From: an uncultured Coriobacteriaceae bacterium
GTDB taxonomy: Bacteria > Actinomycetota > Coriobacteriia > Coriobacteriales > Atopobiaceae
DNA: 34,891 nucleotides
NCBI GenBank assembly: GCA_900544655.1
Contig: UQWE01000003.1
Span: 1 to 34,891, forward strand
Direction: 5' to 3'
Shown one piece after another: positions 15,396 through 23,362 of this stretch. Below the pieces are notes generated by a model that was not told the origin of the DNA, did no database searches, and worked only from the letters and a program-made list of their open reading frames with translations. Every line of letters begins with the position of its first letter. Positions within the stretch are counted from its first letter, which is position 1. Made by a program: the position numbers and the translations under genes.

Positions 15396-16532
15396 ATGAG
15401 CCTTTACGATTCTGCACGAACACTCGTTAATGAGTACAGGCGCTCTCAGTCGGGCAAATACTGGCAAAGCTACCTCCTCGCCGCAAAACTACGAGACCTC
15501 CGCTCGCGTGAGCGTCTTACGCAGGCAGAGACTGCACGGCTCGCAGGCATTAGCGAGTCCACGCTGAGGAACTACGAGTTGCAAAAATCCACCCCAAAGG
15601 AAGCGCATCTCAATGCACTCGCAAGGGCGTTCGATGTAAGACCAGAAGCTCTTCGCCTTTATGACATCTGTCTTTTCCCTGCCAACGCCCTGTTTCAGCT
15701 AGGGGAGACCTTTGGCCTCGCACCGCGAAAAAGCCATTCTATGGATGACCGAGATGAGCGTTTCGCCGTTCTGGAGCCAAAGAGCGGCTTCTTTGTGAGC
15801 TTCCTCGCAGGCTGGGCGAAGCAATATCAAATGCTTAAAACCGGAGACCTCTCTCGAGACGATTACGAAAGATGGAAAGACCGCTTTTTTATGGACTATG
15901 ACCCAGCCGAATTTCCCATGCGCTATGAACAGACCTCCGATGGTATTGCCGCCATCGAGCCATGGCAGAACATGCAGCTTTCCGAGGCCTTGCAGCGATT
16001 AAGGGGAGAGAAAGGTTATACGCAGGGAGATCTAAGCCGAGTGAGCGGTTGCGCCACAACAGCGATACGCGCGTACGAGCAGAAGAAAAGGCTTCCAAAA
16101 AGCCAGCAGCTAGAAGCCCTCGCATCCGCCCTTGACGTCACAGAAGGAGCCCTGGTGTTCTTTGACTTCGGGAGCCCCGTTCAAGCGGCGCATGCGCTTT
16201 TCCAGATCGCAAATCAGCAAGGCCTCATCCCGCAGATAATTGATGGCTCGCCCGTGCTCCGCACGATCCAACCCGGCCTAGAACGCTACATCGATCAGTG
16301 GGCATGGGCACTGACAGGCAGATATGAAAACGCTGAGGTTAACGGCATCCCTGCGACCACTTTTCAACAATGGAAAGACCGCTACAACCCAAAGGACAAC
16401 TTTGGAACCGAATGGAAAACTAGGTATGAGCATTATTTCGGAGCCTCAAATAGGTTCGATGGTGCCATGGAAAGCCAAAATGATCCGTTTGATGAAAGGT
16501 ATGCAGACCAAGGTGGATTCCTTAGAGCCTGA
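15396..16532 (+). CDS. Regulator with two XRE-type HTH domains and internally duplicated architecture
   Basis: About 378 residues from the ATG at 15396, with AAAGG upstream. An in-frame ATG at 15381 is the alternative. HTH 1 (about residues 28-85) has AKLRDLRSRERLTQAETARL and STLRNYELQ. HTH 2 (about 190-250) has EALQRLRGEKGYTQGDLSRV and TAIRAYEQKKRLPK. Each is followed by a similar tail: NALFQLGETFGLAP...YERWKDRFFMDY after HTH 1 and HALFQIANQQGLIP...FQQWKDRYNPKD after HTH 2. The protein thus arose by duplication of an HTH-plus-tail unit. Divergent from xis-int and 112 nt upstream of the restriction-modification genes, so it could control either. It is much larger than classic restriction-modification C proteins. 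Function inferred only. Confidence 0.82.
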   Translation: MSLYDSARTLVNEYRRSQSGKYWQSYLLAAKLRDLRSRERLTQAETARLAGISESTLRNYELQKSTPKEAHLNALARAFDVRPEALRLYDICLFPANALFQLGETFGLAPRKSHSMDDRDERFAVLEPKSGFFVSFLAGWAKQYQMLKTGDLSRDDYERWKDRFFMDYDPAEFPMRYEQTSDGIAAIEPWQNMQLSEALQRLRGEKGYTQGDLSRVSGCATTAIRAYEQKKRLPKSQQLEALASALDVTEGALVFFDFGSPVQAAHALFQIANQQGLIPQIIDGSPVLRTIQPGLERYIDQWAWALTGRYENAEVNGIPATTFQQWKDRYNPKDNFGTEWKTRYEHYFGASNRFDGAMESQNDPFDERYADQGGFLRA

Positions 16533-16644
16533 TTGCCAGACTCGCACCATCCCCCTCTGACCTCCCTTGTCACACCCGTCATAGCCGTCACAAAAACAGC
16601 AATCTTAAACATTTACAGAAGTCTCTACATAAAGAGGTGCACAC

Positions 16645-18561
16645 ATGCCAAGAACAGAAGCTGCGCTCGACCTCTGGGTCGCCGATAGACTCACCGAGTG
16701 CGACATAGAGTTCACTCCACAGGGCAGCGGCATCAAGGACATCGAGAAAGCGCTTAAATCTGCCTCCAAGCGCGGAACCGGCAGGGCGGGCTACCCTGAG
16801 TACGTCGCCCGTGTCGGGCGCTTCATCATCGTCGTTGAGGACAAGGCGAGCCAAGACAAGCACGAGAAGCTAACCGATTCTGGCATCCTTGACATGAGCA
16901 CCGATGCCGTCACCAACTACGCTGTGAATGGCGCGTACCACTACGCCACGCACATCGCCAAGGGGAGTCCCTTCACCGAGGTCTTCGCCGTGGGAGTCTC
17001 CGGGGATCCCAAACGCCACACTATCTCCCCTGTATTCGTCAACGACCGAGAGGGCTACAAGCGCCTCGAAGACATCGAATCCTTTACATGGCTCTCACCC
17101 GACAACATCGAGGAGTACTACACGCGAGCCGTCCTCGACGAGCCGACCGACGTGGAAAAAACCACTGAGCAAATTCTCAGGGACGCCGCCGAGCTTCATG
17201 AGTACCTACGCACCTACGGCTCCATCAAGGATCAAGACAAGGCGCTCGTGGTCGCGGGCATCCTGCTCGCCCTCGATGAGATCGAGTACGGTGGCTTCTC
17301 CATCGCGTCGCTGACCGGCGACCAGACTGAAGGAATGCGAGACGGCGACAAGCTCATGAACGCCATACGCGGTAGGCTCACGCGCTCGAACGTGGGCCCG
17401 GACGTGAAGAAGAACAAGCTGCTCTCCGAGTTCGGCATCATCCAGACGAGCTTCCGCCTGAACGAGGTCAACGACACGCTGGGCATGACCCCGCTGCGCT
17501 ACTACACGACCTTCCTCAACGAACACGTCTTCAAGAACATCAAGTACCAGAAGACCTCCGAGGACTTCATCGGCCGCTTCTACGGCGAGTTCATGAGCTA
17601 TTCGGGCGGCGATGGCCAAACCTTGGGCATCGTGCTTACACCTAAGCACATCTGCGACCTCATGTGCGACCTCGTTGACGTAAAACCAAACGACACCGTG
17701 CTCGACCCGACATGCGGGACGGCGGGCTTCCTCATTGCCGCCATGCACCGCATGCTCTCCTTCGCCTCGAGCGAGCAAGAGCGCAGGGACATCAAGAAGA
17801 GGCAGCTCCACGGCATCGAACTTCAGAGCAACATGTTCGCCGTGGCGGCTGCGAACATGATTCTGCGGCGCGACGGGAACAGCAACCTCGAATGCTGCGA
17901 CTTCCTCAAACAGAACCCCGCCCAGCTACAGCTCAAGGGTGCGACCGTCGGCCTGATGAACCCGCCGTACAGCCAAGGAACCAAGGCCGACCCCGACCAA
18001 TATGAGATTTCGTTTGTGGAGAGGCTGCTCGACTCCCTCACCATGGGCGCGAGGGCTGCAGTCATCGTTCCTCAGTCATCCATGACCGGCAAGAGCAAAG
18101 CCGAGAAGGCTTTCAAGCAATCAATCTTGAAGCATCACACCCTCGAAGGGGTCATCACCTGTAACACGGACACCTTTTACGGCGTGGGAACGAACCCCGT
18201 CATAGCCGTGTTCACCGCGCATGAGCCGCACGACCGGCTAAAGGAGTGCCGTTTCATCGACTTCCGCGATGACGGCTACGAGGTGCGTGCTCATGTCGGG
18301 CTCGTGGAAGGCGATTCCGCTAAGGACAAGAAGCGTCATCTCCTCGACGTGTGGTGGGGTCTCGAGGATGCACCGTCAAAGTTCTGCGTCCGCTCGACCG
18401 TCAAGCCCGATGACGAGTGGCTGCACAGCTTCTACTACTTCAACGACGAGATACCCTCCGAGGAAGACTTTGAGAAGGCCATAGCCGACTACCTGACCTT
18501 CCAGCTCGACATGGTCGCCCACGGGCGCGGATACCTCTTCGAGGAGGCTAAAGATGCTTAG
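16645..18561 (+). CDS. BcgI-like type IIB restriction-modification A subunit (fused nuclease and N6-adenine methyltransferase)
   Basis: Protein of 638 residues, close to the length I recall for BcgI A. N-terminal nuclease domain: P51-E52, 12 residues, then E65-D66-K67 (GYPEYVARVG ... VVEDKAS), a PD-(D/E)XK-type active site. A helical connector follows (about 165-300). The gamma-type N6-adenine methyltransferase core has motif I DPTCGTAGFL (from Asp354) and motif IV MNPPYSQG (Asn439 of NPPY), then a C-terminal domain typical of HsdM-like proteins. It should bind SAM and methylate adenine, and cut DNA when paired with the specificity subunit. AAGAGGTG precedes the ATG. The stop overlaps the specificity gene start by 8 nt (ATGCTTAG), so the two are co-translated. 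All key residues are intact. Confidence 0.88.
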   Translation: MPRTEAALDLWVADRLTECDIEFTPQGSGIKDIEKALKSASKRGTGRAGYPEYVARVGRFIIVVEDKASQDKHEKLTDSGILDMSTDAVTNYAVNGAYHYATHIAKGSPFTEVFAVGVSGDPKRHTISPVFVNDREGYKRLEDIESFTWLSPDNIEEYYTRAVLDEPTDVEKTTEQILRDAAELHEYLRTYGSIKDQDKALVVAGILLALDEIEYGGFSIASLTGDQTEGMRDGDKLMNAIRGRLTRSNVGPDVKKNKLLSEFGIIQTSFRLNEVNDTLGMTPLRYYTTFLNEHVFKNIKYQKTSEDFIGRFYGEFMSYSGGDGQTLGIVLTPKHICDLMCDLVDVKPNDTVLDPTCGTAGFLIAAMHRMLSFASSEQERRDIKKRQLHGIELQSNMFAVAAANMILRRDGNSNLECCDFLKQNPAQLQLKGATVGLMNPPYSQGTKADPDQYEISFVERLLDSLTMGARAAVIVPQSSMTGKSKAEKAFKQSILKHHTLEGVITCNTDTFYGVGTNPVIAVFTAHEPHDRLKECRFIDFRDDGYEVRAHVGLVEGDSAKDKKRHLLDVWWGLEDAPSKFCVRSTVKPDDEWLHSFYYFNDEIPSEEDFEKAIADYLTFQLDMVAHGRGYLFEEAKDA

Positions 18562-19108
18562 TTTGCAAGATAGAAACTGGCTCGCTTTCTCAGTTGACGA
18601 GATTTTCACTGTCTCCAGACCGGTATCAAGGACTAAGGACGATTACGAGAATGGGGACATTCCGTTCGTCGCGTCAGGCGCATCCGGCAACGGCGTTGTT
18701 AAGTTCTGCACCCCAAAAATAGATGAAGAGCTTGATGCTCCCAGATGCATAAGCGTCAGCCCCGTTGATGGCAGCTGCTTCTATCAACCAATCAGCTTTC
18801 TGGGAAGGGGCGGCGGCGGCTCATCGATCATGCTTCTTCGCAGTGATGCGTTGAACCCCTTTACGGGTATTTTCATTGCACGCATGCTAACTCAGACTCT
18901 AGGTGCGAAATACACCTACGGGCGCATGGGGAATGCAAAGACCATTCTGCGAGAGCAGCTTCTCCTCCCAGTCGATATGCTCGGAGAACCTGACTGGAAG
19001 TTCATGGAGGACTACATTCGCGAGCGCGAGACGGCACAAGTCGAGCGCTGCCGGGAATTCCTGATGAAGCGCATTGCCGGCATCGAGAGAGAGAGAGAGA
19101 GAGAGTAG
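18554..19108 (+). CDS. Specificity subunit, first target-recognition half (terminated at a GA repeat)
   Basis: Protein of 184 residues, one HsdS/BcgI-B-type target-recognition domain. It starts NWLAFSVDEIFTVSRPVSR and contains DIPFVASGASGNGVVKF, SFLGRGGGGSSIMLLRSD and the conserved helix entry LLLPVDMLGEPDWKFMEDYI, then a coiled-coil helix (RERETAQVERCREFLMKRIA). The frame runs into (GA)10G at 19085-19105, read as Glu-Arg repeats, and stops at TAG 19106-19108. A full specificity protein needs a second half, which follows at once in another frame. As it stands this gives a one-TRD protein. Half-size specificity subunits of type I enzymes are known to dimerise and recognise palindromic bipartite sites. 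Confidence 0.9.
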   Translation: MLSLQDRNWLAFSVDEIFTVSRPVSRTKDDYENGDIPFVASGASGNGVVKFCTPKIDEELDAPRCISVSPVDGSCFYQPISFLGRGGGGSSIMLLRSDALNPFTGIFIARMLTQTLGAKYTYGRMGNAKTILREQLLLPVDMLGEPDWKFMEDYIRERETAQVERCREFLMKRIAGIERERERE

Positions 19109-19646
19109 ACGACCTGCCAGCTATCTTTCCTCATGGCCCAAGAAGGAATGGAAGGCGTACAGGCTATCGCAGATTGGTGCCATTCAGTCCGGTCGAGATA
19201 TCTATGCATGCGACCGGATGGATGGCCCTGTCCCCTACATAACTTCGGGCAGCCAACATAATGGAATCGGTTACTTTGTCGGAAACGAGAACGAGACTCT
19301 TGATTCTGGCTACATAGCCTTAAATCGTAATGGAGCAGTTGGAAAGGCCTTCTACCATCCCTACCGGTCGCTCATGGGAAACGATTGCAGAAAGCTCCAC
19401 GCAAAGGCTGCCGATGGTAACGATCATATTGGGAACTTCCTTGCATTTTGCATATCAAGACAAAGGGGGTGTTTCAGCTACAGCCGGAAACTAGGAACCG
19501 AACGGGCAAAAGCGCTTAGCATCATGCTTCCGTCCTCGGAAAATGGTGATCCAGACTATGCCTATATGGAATCCTGCGGCAGAGAGATGACGCTTTCCAT
19601 TATCAAGAGATTGGCAACTTACCTAGATTCCCAAGTAACGGATTGA
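19074..19646 (+). CDS. Specificity subunit, second target-recognition half (out of frame)
   Basis: The open frame begins in the GA tract and codes for a second TRD: KKEWKAYRLSQIGAIQSGRD, then PVPYITSGSQHNGIGYF, IALNRNGAVGKAFYHPYRS, and the second conserved helix entry IMLPSSENGDPDYAYMES. It ends LATYLDSQVTD. The layout mirrors the first half (W-x-A-F/Y start, SG-x-x-x-NG motif, LP...G-x-PD helix), as in two-TRD specificity proteins. It has no convincing start codon or ribosome-binding site of its own. The TTG at 19074 is upstream of the tract and unsupported. It is therefore probably made only when the GA tract is in register, giving a protein of about 365 residues. Confidence 0.85.
   Translation: MPASRERERESRRPASYLSSWPKKEWKAYRLSQIGAIQSGRDIYACDRMDGPVPYITSGSQHNGIGYFVGNENETLDSGYIALNRNGAVGKAFYHPYRSLMGNDCRKLHAKAADGNDHIGNFLAFCISRQRGCFSYSRKLGTERAKALSIMLPSSENGDPDYAYMESCGREMTLSIIKRLATYLDSQVTD
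19085..19105 (+). repeat. (GA)10G simple-sequence repeat at the TRD junction
   Basis: Ten uninterrupted GA units plus G, inside the open frame of the specificity gene. Changing the tract by +1 or -2 units puts the upstream frame in register with the downstream half. It is the longest dinucleotide tract I see in the window. Confidence 0.95.
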
Positions 19647-19968
19647 CGTCATCCCAGCAAAACAACTAAAACGGGTACCACGAACGAGCCGTGGGTACCA
19701 TACGGGTATCGCTACAAATTCCAGACAGCCACATCAAGCTCGATGTCCACGAACAACATCAGCCCCGTGCGCCTGCTCCAACAGGCAACGCCACCACATC
19801 TGCCCAGTGTATATTAATACAAAAGTAGCATCCTACATGGAAGGATGCCAATCAGCTATGGACTGCCAAGCAAGTGGCTTACAGTCAAACACAGCCGTCT
19901 CATAAGACGAGGGTGCACCGCAAGCTCTAACGATGCACCCTTGATAGTAATACGTTTTTGAGATGGTA
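19647..19968. other. Intergenic region between the specificity gene and guaA, with hairpins
   Basis: No gene seen. It holds a near-palindrome GGTACCAC...GTGGGTACC (about 19675-19700), and a hairpin GCATCCT (19828-19834) / AGGATGC (19842-19848) that on the minus strand is followed by TACTTTTGTATT. A hairpin CGTCT-CATA-AGACG and the guaA-proximal hairpin (next entry) follow. The left part belongs to the island, since the guaA scar is at 19973. Confidence 0.6.
19910..19941 (-). terminator. Hairpin downstream of guaA
   Basis: AGGGTGCA (19910-19917) and TGCACCCT (19934-19941) form an 8-bp stem about 30 nt after the guaA stop. On the minus strand it continues CGTCTTATGAG. Because the island entered at the guaA 3' end, this terminator is island-borne and may have been selected to end guaA transcription. 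Confidence 0.5.
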
Positions 19969-21564
19969 TTATTCCCACTCGATGGTCGCGGGGGGCTTGC
20001 TCGTGATGTCGTAGCAGACGCGGTTGGCGCCGGGGACCTCGGCGACGATGCGGCCGGAGATCCTCGCCAGCACGTCGTAGGGCAGCTTCGCCCAGTCGGC
20101 GGTCATGGCGTCGCTGGACTCGACGGCGCGCAGGATGATCGGGCGCTGGTAGGTGCGCTCGTCGCCCATGACGCCCACGCTCTTGATGTCGGGCAGCACG
20201 GCGAAGTACTGCCAGCAGCTGTGCTCGGAGTTACGCTCGCCGGTCTTCTCGAAGAGGCGCTCGTTGTAGGCGTCGAGCTCCTCGCGCACGATGGCGTCCG
20301 CGTTCTTCAGGATCTCGAGCTTCTCCTTGTCGATCGCGCCAATGATGCGGATGGCCAGGCCCGGACCCGGGAACGGCTGGCGATACACGATGTGCGCCGG
20401 CAGGCCCAGCGCCAGGCCCAGTTCGCGGACCTCGTCCTTGAAGAAGTGGTCAAGCGGCTCGATAAGGTCGAAGCTCACGCCCTCGGGGAACGGAATCAGG
20501 TTGTGGTGGCTCTTGATCGTGCTCGCCTTGCCGCCCGTCTTGCGCGCGCCGGACTCGATGATGTCGGGGTAGATGGTGCCCTGGGCGAGGTACTTCACGG
20601 GCTTGCCGTCGGTCTCGAGCTGCTGGGCGACCGCGAAGAACTCCTTCCAGAACTGCGTGCCGATGATGCGGCGCTTCTCCTCCGGCTCGGTCACGCCGGC
20701 CAGGAGCTCGGCGTAGCGGTCCTCGGCGTGAACGTGGATGAAGTCGACGTCGAACTGCTTGGTGAAGACCTCCTCGACCTGCTCGGGCTCGTTCTTGCGG
20801 AGCAGGCCGTGGTTGATGAAGACGCAGGTCATCTGCTTGCCGATGGCACGGGCGCCAAGGGCGGCGACCACGGAGGAGTCAACGCCGCCGGAGAGGGCCA
20901 GAATGACGCGGTCCTCACCCACCTTCTCGCGGAAGTCCGCCGTCATGGTCTCGACGAGGTTGTCCATCGACCAATTCTTCTCGAGCTTGCAGATGTCGAA
21001 GAGGAAGTTCGAGAGGATCTGCTGGCCATACTCGGTGTGCTTGACCTCGGGATGGAACTGCGTGGTGTAGATACGCTTCTCGGCGTTCTCCATCGCGGCC
21101 ACGGGGCACGTGGCGGTCTTGGCGGTGACGACGAAGCCCTCCGGGACATCGCAGACGGCGTCGAAGTGGCTCATCCACACGGTCTGTTTCACGGGCGTGC
21201 TGTTGAACAAGGCGCTCTTGGCCACGCACTCGAGCTCGGCCGGGCCATACTCGCCCACCTCAGGGTGGAAGACCCTGCCGCCTAGGGTCACGGCCGTGAT
21301 CTGGTGGCCGTAGCAGAAGCCAAGCACGGGGACGCCCATCTCGTAGATGGCCGGGTCGACGCGCGGGGCGTCCTCGGCGTTCACGCTCGCGGGACCGCCG
21401 GAGAGGATGATAGCGCTGGGGTTCTCTGCAGCGATCTCGGCTGCCGTGGCGTCGCACGGCATGATCTCCGAGTAGACGTTCAGGTCGCGGACGCGGCGCG
21501 CGATGAGCTGGCCGTACTGGGCGCCGAAATCGAGGACGATGACCTTCTGCTGGCTGTTCTGCAT
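19969..21564 (-). CDS. guaA: GMP synthase (glutamine-hydrolysing)
   Basis: Converts XMP, ATP and glutamine to GMP in purine synthesis. The 531-residue protein has the two expected parts. The class I amidotransferase starts VIVLDFGAQYGQLIARRVRD, with nucleophile Cys in VLGFCYGHQI and the His-x-Glu of TTQFHPEVKHTEYG. The ATP-pyrophosphatase domain has the P-loop ILALSGGVDSSVVAAL. The C-terminal dimerisation domain ends YDITSKPPATIEWE. GGAGGAG precedes the ATG. It is divergent from the LCP genes. Its 3' end is the island boundary but the reading frame is complete, so integration restored the tail. Confidence 0.98.
   Translation of the reverse strand: MQNSQQKVIVLDFGAQYGQLIARRVRDLNVYSEIMPCDATAAEIAAENPSAIILSGGPASVNAEDAPRVDPAIYEMGVPVLGFCYGHQITAVTLGGRVFHPEVGEYGPAELECVAKSALFNSTPVKQTVWMSHFDAVCDVPEGFVVTAKTATCPVAAMENAEKRIYTTQFHPEVKHTEYGQQILSNFLFDICKLEKNWSMDNLVETMTADFREKVGEDRVILALSGGVDSSVVAALGARAIGKQMTCVFINHGLLRKNEPEQVEEVFTKQFDVDFIHVHAEDRYAELLAGVTEPEEKRRIIGTQFWKEFFAVAQQLETDGKPVKYLAQGTIYPDIIESGARKTGGKASTIKSHHNLIPFPEGVSFDLIEPLDHFFKDEVRELGLALGLPAHIVYRQPFPGPGLAIRIIGAIDKEKLEILKNADAIVREELDAYNERLFEKTGERNSEHSCWQYFAVLPDIKSVGVMGDERTYQRPIILRAVESSDAMTADWAKLPYDVLARISGRIVAEVPGANRVCYDITSKPPATIEWE
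19973..19983 (-). repeat. guaA 3'-end att core
   Basis: tcccactcgat covers the last sense codons of guaA (ATC GAG TGG GA). It repeats exactly at 8204-8214 and over 10 nt at 5943-5952, all in one orientation. Confidence 0.7.
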
Positions 21565-21862
21565 GGGCTCCTCCGTGGGACGAGGGTTGCAAGGGTCACG
21601 AGCGCGTGGGCTCGAGATTTACGAGAATCGCGCGACTTGGAAGCAGGGGCCGCGCCGAATCACTGATCCGGCGCGCGCCGCGGGCGCTAGCAAAGTCACG
21701 AATTTGACGCGCACAATAATACGCCAGCCACATCACTGCAACTACGTGCGCGCGCGATTCTTGTTTGTGAACATACGCTAACGTTCCTATGGACTTTTCG
21801 CAGCGTCATGCCCGTGCTAGTACCATTGATTCGTTATAGGCACGTCCATCAAGGGAGCTTGC
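21565..21862. other. Divergent intergenic region guaA/LCP
   Basis: About 300 bp holding the promoters of guaA and the first LCP gene. It includes a GC-rich dyad (GGCGCGCGCC near 21675) and A/T-rich patches. No purine riboswitch consensus and no clear promoter pair could be assigned. Confidence 0.45.
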
Positions 21863-23335
21863 ATGCCCAAACGCAGGAACGAAACCCCCCAGAACCGCAC
21901 CAGCGACTACTCCCGTGCGGAGGCAATGGAGCGCTACTCCGGAGCCCGTCGCAAGCGCGGTCGCCGCAAGGGTCTCAAGGTGTTCCTCATCGTTCTTGGC
22001 GTTGTCGCCGTTCTCGCCTCCACCGCAGCCTGGGCCCTCATGGCGCGCGTCTCGGGCAGCTTTGGCATGGCAAGCGACTCCGCACTTCACGGCACCCTGA
22101 CGGAGGCCGGCTCGGACGATCCGTTCTACATGGTCCTCATCGGCATCGATAAGGACGAGTACCGCTCCGATAGCAGCGAGTACGGGTCTGCCGAGAGTGC
22201 CTATCGCACAGACTCCATCCTCCTTGCCCGCGTTGACCCGACGGAAAAGCAGGTCACGCTCGTCTCGATTCACCGCGACACGCTCGTGGACTTCGGCACC
22301 TACGGCAAGCAGAAGATCAACTCCGCCTACTCCATCGGCGCCGAGCGCAAGGAAGCAGGCGAGCAGAACGTCTCCGGCGCGTCTTACACCGTTGAGACCA
22401 TCTCCAAGTTCGCGGGCGTTCCCATCTCCCACTATGCAGAGATCAACCTCGACCAGTTCATCTCCGTCGTCGACACCATCGGCGGCATCGAAGTCAACGT
22501 TCCGGTCGATGTCTATGACCCGCAATACACCGGCGCGGACATCAAGGCCGGACAGCAGACCCTGAACGGCGACCAGGCGCTCAAGCTCTGCCGTGCGCGC
22601 CACGCCTATGACAAGTACGGCGACGGCGACGTCTACCGTGCCGCCAACCAGCGCATGGTCATCGGCGCCATCCTGAGGAAGATTCTCGCGAGCGACCCGG
22701 CAACCATCGCCTCCACGGTCACCACGCTCGCGGATTCCGTCTCTACCGACCTCTCCGTGGCAGACATCCTGTCTCTCGCCACGCAGTTCCAGGGCTTCAA
22801 CATGGATACCGACATGTTCAGCGGCATGGAGCCCACCAACTCCAAGTACGTGAACGACACCTGGTATGAGATCTGCGACACCCAGGCTTGGCAGAAGATG
22901 ATGACTCGCGTGAACCAGGGCCTCTCCCCCTACGAGAGCGAGGACGAGGACACTGCGCTGGGCATCGCTGGCACTGGTACCGCCACGAAGAACTCTGACG
23001 GCAGCACAGCCGCCTCCTCCTCTGACAGCAGCGGTGAATCCGCAGAAACCGAGTACTCCGGCTCCGTCGAGGTGCTGAACGGCGCCGGCGTCGCGGGCCT
23101 TGCCGGCCGAGTTGCGTCCACCCTCTCGAATCACGGCTTTGACACGACTGCCGCCACGGCGGACTCCTTCGACTACTCGTCAACCCGTATCATCTACGTA
23201 GGCGACGGCAACCGCGCCAAGGCCGAGGCGGTCGCTGACACGCTTGGCCTCTCGAACGTCGTCGCTGATGACGGCACGTACGCTGGCGAAGCCGACGTCA
23301 TCGTGGTACTCGGCGCGGACATGGCCAACAACTAG
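21863..23335 (+). CDS. LytR-CpsA-Psr (LCP) family cell-wall glycopolymer transferase with LytR_C domain
   Basis: Membrane-anchored phosphotransferase that attaches glycopolymers to peptidoglycan or a similar acceptor. The 490-residue protein has a basic cytoplasmic N-terminus (RRKRGRRKG), one membrane helix (LKVFLIVLGVVAVLASTAAW, about 39-58), and an extracellular LCP domain (about 95-330). LCP motifs seen are YRTDSILLARVDP, LVSIHRDTLVD, GKQKINSAYS and LKLCRARHAYDKYG with its catalytic-site arginines. A Ser/Ala-rich linker (about 370-400) leads to a LytR_C domain starting VEVLNGAGVAGLAGRVASTL. AAGGGAG precedes the ATG. The next gene, 27 nt on, is a paralogue, so the pair forms an operon. Confidence 0.93.
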   Translation: MPKRRNETPQNRTSDYSRAEAMERYSGARRKRGRRKGLKVFLIVLGVVAVLASTAAWALMARVSGSFGMASDSALHGTLTEAGSDDPFYMVLIGIDKDEYRSDSSEYGSAESAYRTDSILLARVDPTEKQVTLVSIHRDTLVDFGTYGKQKINSAYSIGAERKEAGEQNVSGASYTVETISKFAGVPISHYAEINLDQFISVVDTIGGIEVNVPVDVYDPQYTGADIKAGQQTLNGDQALKLCRARHAYDKYGDGDVYRAANQRMVIGAILRKILASDPATIASTVTTLADSVSTDLSVADILSLATQFQGFNMDTDMFSGMEPTNSKYVNDTWYEICDTQAWQKMMTRVNQGLSPYESEDEDTALGIAGTGTATKNSDGSTAASSSDSSGESAETEYSGSVEVLNGAGVAGLAGRVASTLSNHGFDTTAATADSFDYSSTRIIYVGDGNRAKAEAVADTLGLSNVVADDGTYAGEADVIVVLGADMANN

Positions 23336-23362
23336 CAGCTTTGGTCGCCAAAGGAGAGCGCT

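Larger units (their letters stand above)
5943..19983. mobile_element. guaA-associated integrative/mobilisable island, probably two nested insertions
   Basis: Bounded on the right by the guaA 3' end and on the left by repeats of it (at 8204 and 5943). Inside are a tyrosine integrase with an overlapping excisionase-like gene, a RepA-like ATPase, a MobC-like protein, an XRE regulator, a restriction-modification locus and a cell-wall-anchored protein. No relaxase or conjugation genes are visible, so it is at best mobilisable in trans. The integrase is about 5 kb from the guaA edge, with the restriction-modification block in between. That block may have been acquired separately. Confidence 0.65.

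Noticed and set aside
19963..21285. Long plus-strand open frame opposite guaA
   Set aside because: Antisense shadow with low-complexity Gly/Asp/Val/Leu composition. guaA is certain.
21565..21862. Possible purine riboswitch before guaA
   Set aside because: No conserved purine-riboswitch core sequence is visible in either direction.
21806..23134. Long minus-strand open frame opposite the first LCP gene
   Set aside because: Antisense shadow. The LCP frame has clear domains and a ribosome-binding site.
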